Below, piece after piece: positions 33,706-37,446 of a stretch of DNA of 37,446 bases (position 1 is the stretch's first letter; each line of letters opens with the position of its first letter). The stretch covers positions 1 through 37,446 of the forward strand of contig CANQSM010000027.1 in assembly GCA_947626525.1 (NCBI GenBank), given 5' to 3'. The notes below the pieces were generated by a model. The model did no database searches, was not told the origin of the DNA, and saw only the letters and a program-made list of their open reading frames with translations. The translations under genes were made by a program, and so were the position numbers. Source of the stretch: an uncultured Phocaeicola sp. GTDB taxonomy: Bacteria; Bacteroidota; Bacteroidia; Bacteroidales; Bacteroidaceae.

Positions 33706-36700
33706 TTAGAATTTTGCGCTTACGCCAAACAGAATGCTTTTCCCCCATGGGTTGCTGACATCACCATTCTCAGGATTGTAACCATTGGTTGTAGACTTGG
33801 TAAAGAAGTTCTGGAAATTCAACTTGAATGTGAGTTTCTTCACGGTCTTGATGTTGACCAATGAGGTAAAATCGTAGCTCAATTGAATGTTTTTCAGAAT
33901 GAAATAGTACCAGTCTGCATTGGTACGGCTACTTAATAAGCCATTAAATCCTTTGCGTGGAAGATTGCCGGTCGGATTTTCCGGGCTCCATTTATCGTGG
34001 TATGCATCTTTGCTGATCCATCCGAGCAATCCACCTACTGAATTTTCTGCTTGCAACAAGTAATTGCCGTTATCGGTTTGTCCTGAAGTGTTAGTGGCGT
34101 AACCCATGGCTGCACGATGATTAGCTTCGGCACCTGCTACAGAAGCGTAGTCCCAAGCACCTTGTCCGTAAATATCAAGTTTGAAATCTTTGTATTGTGC
34201 GCCGATATTAAAACCGTAGTAATATTTTGGTTCGGTGGAACCTAAGCAAATATAGTCTTCTGTGCTTAACGTACCGTCGTTATTACGATCCCAGAACATT
34301 TCATCACCCAATTGTGCACCGGAAGCGTAAGAAGGAAGTTGTGCTTTATAAGCATCCAATTGCTCCTGCGTTTTGATAATACCTAATGACTTGTAAGCCC
34401 ATACTGAATTGACAGGATATCCTTCTTTCAGATAGCTACCGATACCGCTGTTTTTACCGCTGTTCAGCTCTTTGTCTTCATGTTCGTTCAACTCTTTAAT
34501 TTTGTTGGTGCTGTATGTAAAGTTTACAGAGGCGTTCACTGCCCAATCTTTGTTCTTGTAGATGTCACTGCCTATGGTCAATTCGATACCGTGATTCCCT
34601 ACTTTTCCCACATTGCTCATTACAGAGCTGAAACCAGAGGTTGAAGGAATTGGGGTATCGTAAAGCAAGTCATTAGTGGTACGTTTGTAGTAGTCGAAAT
34701 TGATATTTAGACGATTCCATAATGTTAAGTCAAAACCTAAGTCAATCTGTGTGGTACGTTCCCATTTCAAATCGGGGTTGCCTACCGATTCACCGTATCC
34801 CGGTAATAAGGTGTTACCATCAGAATAGCCGTATTTGGTACCGCTCGCAAGTTGTGCAAGCGATTTATAGTTACCAATCTCTTGGTTACCGGTGATACCG
34901 TAGCTTCCGCGAATCTTCAAGTCTGTAATAATAGGATTGTCTTTTAGAAAGTCTTCTTCCGTTACACGCCAAGCCAAACCTACAGATGGGAAGAGTCCCC
35001 ATTTGTTGTTCTTACCGAAACGTGAAGAACCATCGTAACGAGCTGTAGCTGTCAGCAAATATTTATCGTTGTAAGCGTAAGTGATACGTCCGGTGAAAGA
35101 AATCAGTTTGTTGCCATAGATATCACTACCATAATTGTTCAACTCTTTTCCGTCTATTTTCCATGCGCCGAGCAAATCGTTGTCGAATGCTTTGGAGGAG
35201 ACATTGAGGCTTTCGTACTTGTAATCCTGATAAGAATATACACCGGTTGCAGTGAAACGATGTCCGCCCCATTGATTCTTGTAAGTGATAATGTGATCCA
35301 TCAGTTTACTGCGACCTTTGCCCCAAGCATGGCTTCCGGAACCTGTTCCGGTTTGGTCGATGATGGCGGCGGCGGTTTGCGAAGTTCTGTATTCGTATTT
35401 GCGTGTATTCTTTAAATCATATCCAATACTGAGCTTGTAGCTCAAGTGTTCGTTAAAAGCGACTTCTGCAAAGAAATTGCCCAAGAAACGAGTACTGTTG
35501 CGACGGTCGGTGGTAGCGGCAATGTCAGCTACCGGATTGAATTTAGCAGCACCATTGATGGCATTCCATGAGCCGTCTTCGTTCTTAACCGGTTCAGTTG
35601 GAGATCCTGTACGGAACAATTCACTGGTGGCATTGTTGAACACATTTTGTTTTGACGTGGTGAATTGGATGCTTGAACCTACGGTCAACCAGCTGTTGAA
35701 CTGGTGTTGTAAGTTGCTATGGATAGAATATTTTTCAAATCCTTGCGCTTCAATCAAACCTTCCTGATCATAGTAACCAGCTGAAATCATGTAGCTTGTA
35801 CCGTTGCTGTTCCCATCGAATGATATGCTATAATCTTGAGTGAAAGCTGAACTTTGGATGATTTCTCTCTGCCAGTCGGTATACACTCCGTTGGCAGGAG
35901 CCTGCTGACCAGTGTAATCAAGCCAGTCTTGTCCGCTGATAAGGTCAACCAGACGATCACGCATCTGAATACCTGCATTTAAATTAATAATACAGTTCTT
36001 TATTCCTTTAGAACCCTTTTTCGTAGTAATCATGATGACACCGTTCGCACCACGCGAACCATAGATAGCTGTGGAAGATGCGTCTTTCAATACTTCCATG
36101 GATTCGATATCGGCGGGATTGATATCATTCAAATCACCATCCATCAAAGGAAAACCGTCTACTACATAAAGAGGTTCATTGCTTGCATTAATAGAACCTG
36201 TACCACGTACACGGACCGTGGGTGCCGCCCCAGGCTGGTTATTTGTAAACACCGCTACGCCTGAAGACTTTCCTTGTAAAGAAGCCAACGGGCTGGAAGC
36301 TACGGTAGCGGTGATGGCATCGGTCTTCAATTGGGTGGCTGATCCTGTTAAATCACTTTTTTTCATCGTACCGTAACCTACGACCACCACTTCGTCAAGC
36401 AATTCAGTGTCTTCTTTCAAAACGATTTTAAGAGGTGCTGAATCAGCTTTGACGTTTTGAGTGACATATCCTACATACGAAATGACCAAGGTGGATTTAG
36501 CTGGTGCGTTCAAAGTGAAATTTCCATCGAAGTCAGTTACCGTACCGTTAGTCGTACCCTTTACAACCACACTGGCACCAATAATAGGTTCGCCTGCTGA
36601 GTCGATAACGTTTCCTGTTATCTTCTTTTGGGCATAAGTGAACACTGATATTCCTAATATACATATTAGAAGAAATATCTTCTTAGAGAATGTTGTGTTC

Positions 36701-36729
36701 ACATGTTTGTTCCAATTTACCTTTTTCAT
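33706..36729 (-). CDS. SusC/RagA family TonB-linked outer-membrane transporter
   Basis: A 1007-residue TonB-dependent transporter. Signal peptide to about residue 33 (ICILGISVFTYAQ), a CarboxypepD_reg-like domain (KKITGNVIDSAGEPIIGASV, then GTVTDFDGNFTL), a TonB-box-type DEVVVVGYGT at about 113-122, the plug (ASLQGKSSGVAVFTNN, RGTGSINASNEPLYVVDGFP, DIESMEVLKDASSTAIYGSR), and a long barrel. There is no STN domain, so it is not paired with an ECF sigma/anti-sigma circuit. The ATG lies 10 bp from a 50-bp inverted repeat that bounds a probable invertible promoter, which is the likely on/off control. It forms an operon with susD. Confidence 0.96.
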   Translation of the reverse strand: MKKVNWNKHVNTTFSKKIFLLICILGISVFTYAQKKITGNVIDSAGEPIIGASVVVKGTTNGTVTDFDGNFTLNAPAKSTLVISYVGYVTQNVKADSAPLKIVLKEDTELLDEVVVVGYGTMKKSDLTGSATQLKTDAITATVASSPLASLQGKSSGVAVFTNNQPGAAPTVRVRGTGSINASNEPLYVVDGFPLMDGDLNDINPADIESMEVLKDASSTAIYGSRGANGVIMITTKKGSKGIKNCIINLNAGIQMRDRLVDLISGQDWLDYTGQQAPANGVYTDWQREIIQSSAFTQDYSISFDGNSNGTSYMISAGYYDQEGLIEAQGFEKYSIHSNLQHQFNSWLTVGSSIQFTTSKQNVFNNATSELFRTGSPTEPVKNEDGSWNAINGAAKFNPVADIAATTDRRNSTRFLGNFFAEVAFNEHLSYKLSIGYDLKNTRKYEYRTSQTAAAIIDQTGTGSGSHAWGKGRSKLMDHIITYKNQWGGHRFTATGVYSYQDYKYESLNVSSKAFDNDLLGAWKIDGKELNNYGSDIYGNKLISFTGRITYAYNDKYLLTATARYDGSSRFGKNNKWGLFPSVGLAWRVTEEDFLKDNPIITDLKIRGSYGITGNQEIGNYKSLAQLASGTKYGYSDGNTLLPGYGESVGNPDLKWERTTQIDLGFDLTLWNRLNINFDYYKRTTNDLLYDTPIPSTSGFSSVMSNVGKVGNHGIELTIGSDIYKNKDWAVNASVNFTYSTNKIKELNEHEDKELNSGKNSGIGSYLKEGYPVNSVWAYKSLGIIKTQEQLDAYKAQLPSYASGAQLGDEMFWDRNNDGTLSTEDYICLGSTEPKYYYGFNIGAQYKDFKLDIYGQGAWDYASVAGAEANHRAAMGYATNTSGQTDNGNYLLQAENSVGGLLGWISKDAYHDKWSPENPTGNLPRKGFNGLLSSRTNADWYYFILKNIQLSYDFTSLVNIKTVKKLTFKLNFQNFFTKSTTNGYNPENGDVSNPWGKSILFGVSAKF

Positions 36730-36739
36730 GTTGTTCTTA

Positions 36740-36789
36740 TTTTATCAGTTTTACGATTCGTCACAATTTGGTAAGTTCGGATAGGACTT
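36740..36789. repeat. Proximal 50-bp inverted repeat of the susC switch
   Basis: Exact reverse complement of 37034-37083. It begins with TTTTATCAGTTTTACGATTC and lies 10 bp upstream of the susC ATG, so it is part of the susC leader in either orientation. Fifty identical bases cannot arise by chance. Confidence 0.9.
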
Positions 36790-37033
36790 ATTATATTGAT
36801 TGAGATAATATTTATGTACTTATGTTACGTAGAACAGATGGATATTTGAAAACTTATCTTTCTGAATTTCAATAAGAAACTTAAGTCTCGGGAGAAAACG
36901 AGTGATGTTAAAAAAATATAATAACGAGAAAGTAAATGATACAAAAAACAAAACTTTTATATATTTGTTCACAAATAGAATGAAAGTATATTGCGCTTGA
37001 ATGACAAGCTTATGGGAACCCTTTAATTTTTGG
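36790..37033. promoter_or_regulatory. 244-bp invertible segment, probable susC promoter switch
   Basis: This AT-rich segment lies between the 50-bp inverted repeats. A full -7 match TATATTTG (about 36967) points right, away from susC in this orientation. Toward susC there are only 7/8 matches, TCTATTTG (about 36974-36981) and TAAGTTTT with TTTC 19 bp before it (about 36853-36883). I therefore lean to OFF or low expression here. Invertible promoters before susC genes are well known in Bacteroides. Confidence 0.75.
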
Positions 37034-37083
37034 AAGTCCTATCCGAACTTACCAAATTGTGACGAATCGTAAAACTGATAAAA
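37034..37083. repeat. Distal 50-bp inverted repeat of the susC switch
   Basis: Exact reverse complement of 36740-36789. Beyond it, 37084-37256 has no gene; it holds an 11-bp motif ACGTGAGTTCG (37206-37216) also seen inverted at 1815 and 29779. Confidence 0.9.
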
Positions 37084-37256
37084 AACAATACTTCGGTAAA
37101 TTTTCATTGAGGATTTAAAAGTCGTACATCTGTACGTTAAACATAGAAGGGGCTAAAATGGTTTTAGCGAACTATTGTTTGTTAAACATGGATTTATTCT
37201 AAGTCACGTGAGTTCGACGAATTTTAATTGTCTGTAATTTGTTGATTAGTGAAATG

Positions 37257-37446
37257 ATTGCTCCCCTTTTTTCTGCGTGGGGATGGCAGTACCAGCCAAC
37301 CTATATGAATCGCCTTTGTTATGGATGTGTTTTGTTTGTTTCATGTATTTCCGTTCACCGTCCAGCGGCCGCTGGACGGTCCATGCAGATAGGTGCATCG
37401 GCTTTCGCAGCTATCTAACTTCACCGTCCAGCGTACTGTTGGACGG
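37257..37446 (+). repeat. Dispersed three-hairpin repeat, copy 3 (cut by window end)
   Basis: Same orientation as copy 2. The core starts at 37353 and is cut after the arm TTGGACGG. The first palindrome is intact and perfect (ACCGTCCAGCGG then complement, about 37357-37380). The second stem has loop GTACT instead of GGACT. The upstream flank (TTGCTCC, CTGCGTGGGGATGGCAG, CAACCTATATGAATCGCC) matches copy 2 closely. Confidence 0.82.

Overview
The window is chromosomal DNA of a Bacteroides-type bacterium (Bacteroidales). The evidence is a SusC/SusD outer-membrane pair, a Bacteroides-style OmpA, SpII lipoproteins with short N-terminal leaders, the gene order xerD / aroQ-pyk-O-methyltransferase-rbfA-ABC permease, and several promoters that fit the Bacteroides consensus (TTTG at -33, TAnnTTTG at -7) rather than the E. 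coli type. Species cannot be assigned from the sequence alone.

Layout. (1) 1-5140: an accessory region bounded by a perfect 55-bp inverted repeat (139-193 and 5086-5140). It contains a C-terminal fragment of a surface protein, a HigBA-type toxin-antitoxin pair, a remnant of a glycosyltransferase 3' end, and a 1001-residue lipoprotein with a short collagen-like segment. The only strong promoter near the repeats lies outside the left copy and points into it, so the lipoprotein gene looks like an invertible cassette shown here facing away from that promoter. (2) 5251-15772: ten tightly packed leftward genes for a surface glycan (five GT2, GT4, GT-A or GT-like enzymes, a DUF5672 protein, a fucosyltransferase-like enzyme, a pyruvyl transferase, an FrhB-like iron-sulfur protein and a flippase). 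Most overlap by 4-11 bp. One pair is joined across a C9 tract where loss of one base would fuse the two enzymes. (3) 15834-20972: leftward DUF3783, metG, comM/yifB and a thioredoxin-fold lipoprotein that lacks its CxxC cysteines. (4) 21886-24703: a leftward OmpA-like/TPR lipoprotein and xerD. (5) 24769-29287: rightward housekeeping genes aroQ, pyk, O-methyltransferase, rbfA and a LolC/E-type permease. (6) 30072-31166: ompA with a leader of about 150 nt, followed by a decayed IS3-family element. (7) 31968-36729: leftward susC-susD, preceded by a 244-bp segment between perfect 50-bp inverted repeats, the anatomy of an invertible promoter.

A repeat of about 220 bp with a conserved three-hairpin core occurs three times in intergenic DNA (about 580-800, 21239-21483, and 37257 to the window end). 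Two separate inverted-repeat switches, each next to a gene for a surface protein, a homopolymer tract in the glycan operon and this dispersed repeat make the window rich in candidate phase-variation signals. No dedicated invertase gene is present. XerD is here but looks like the housekeeping copy.
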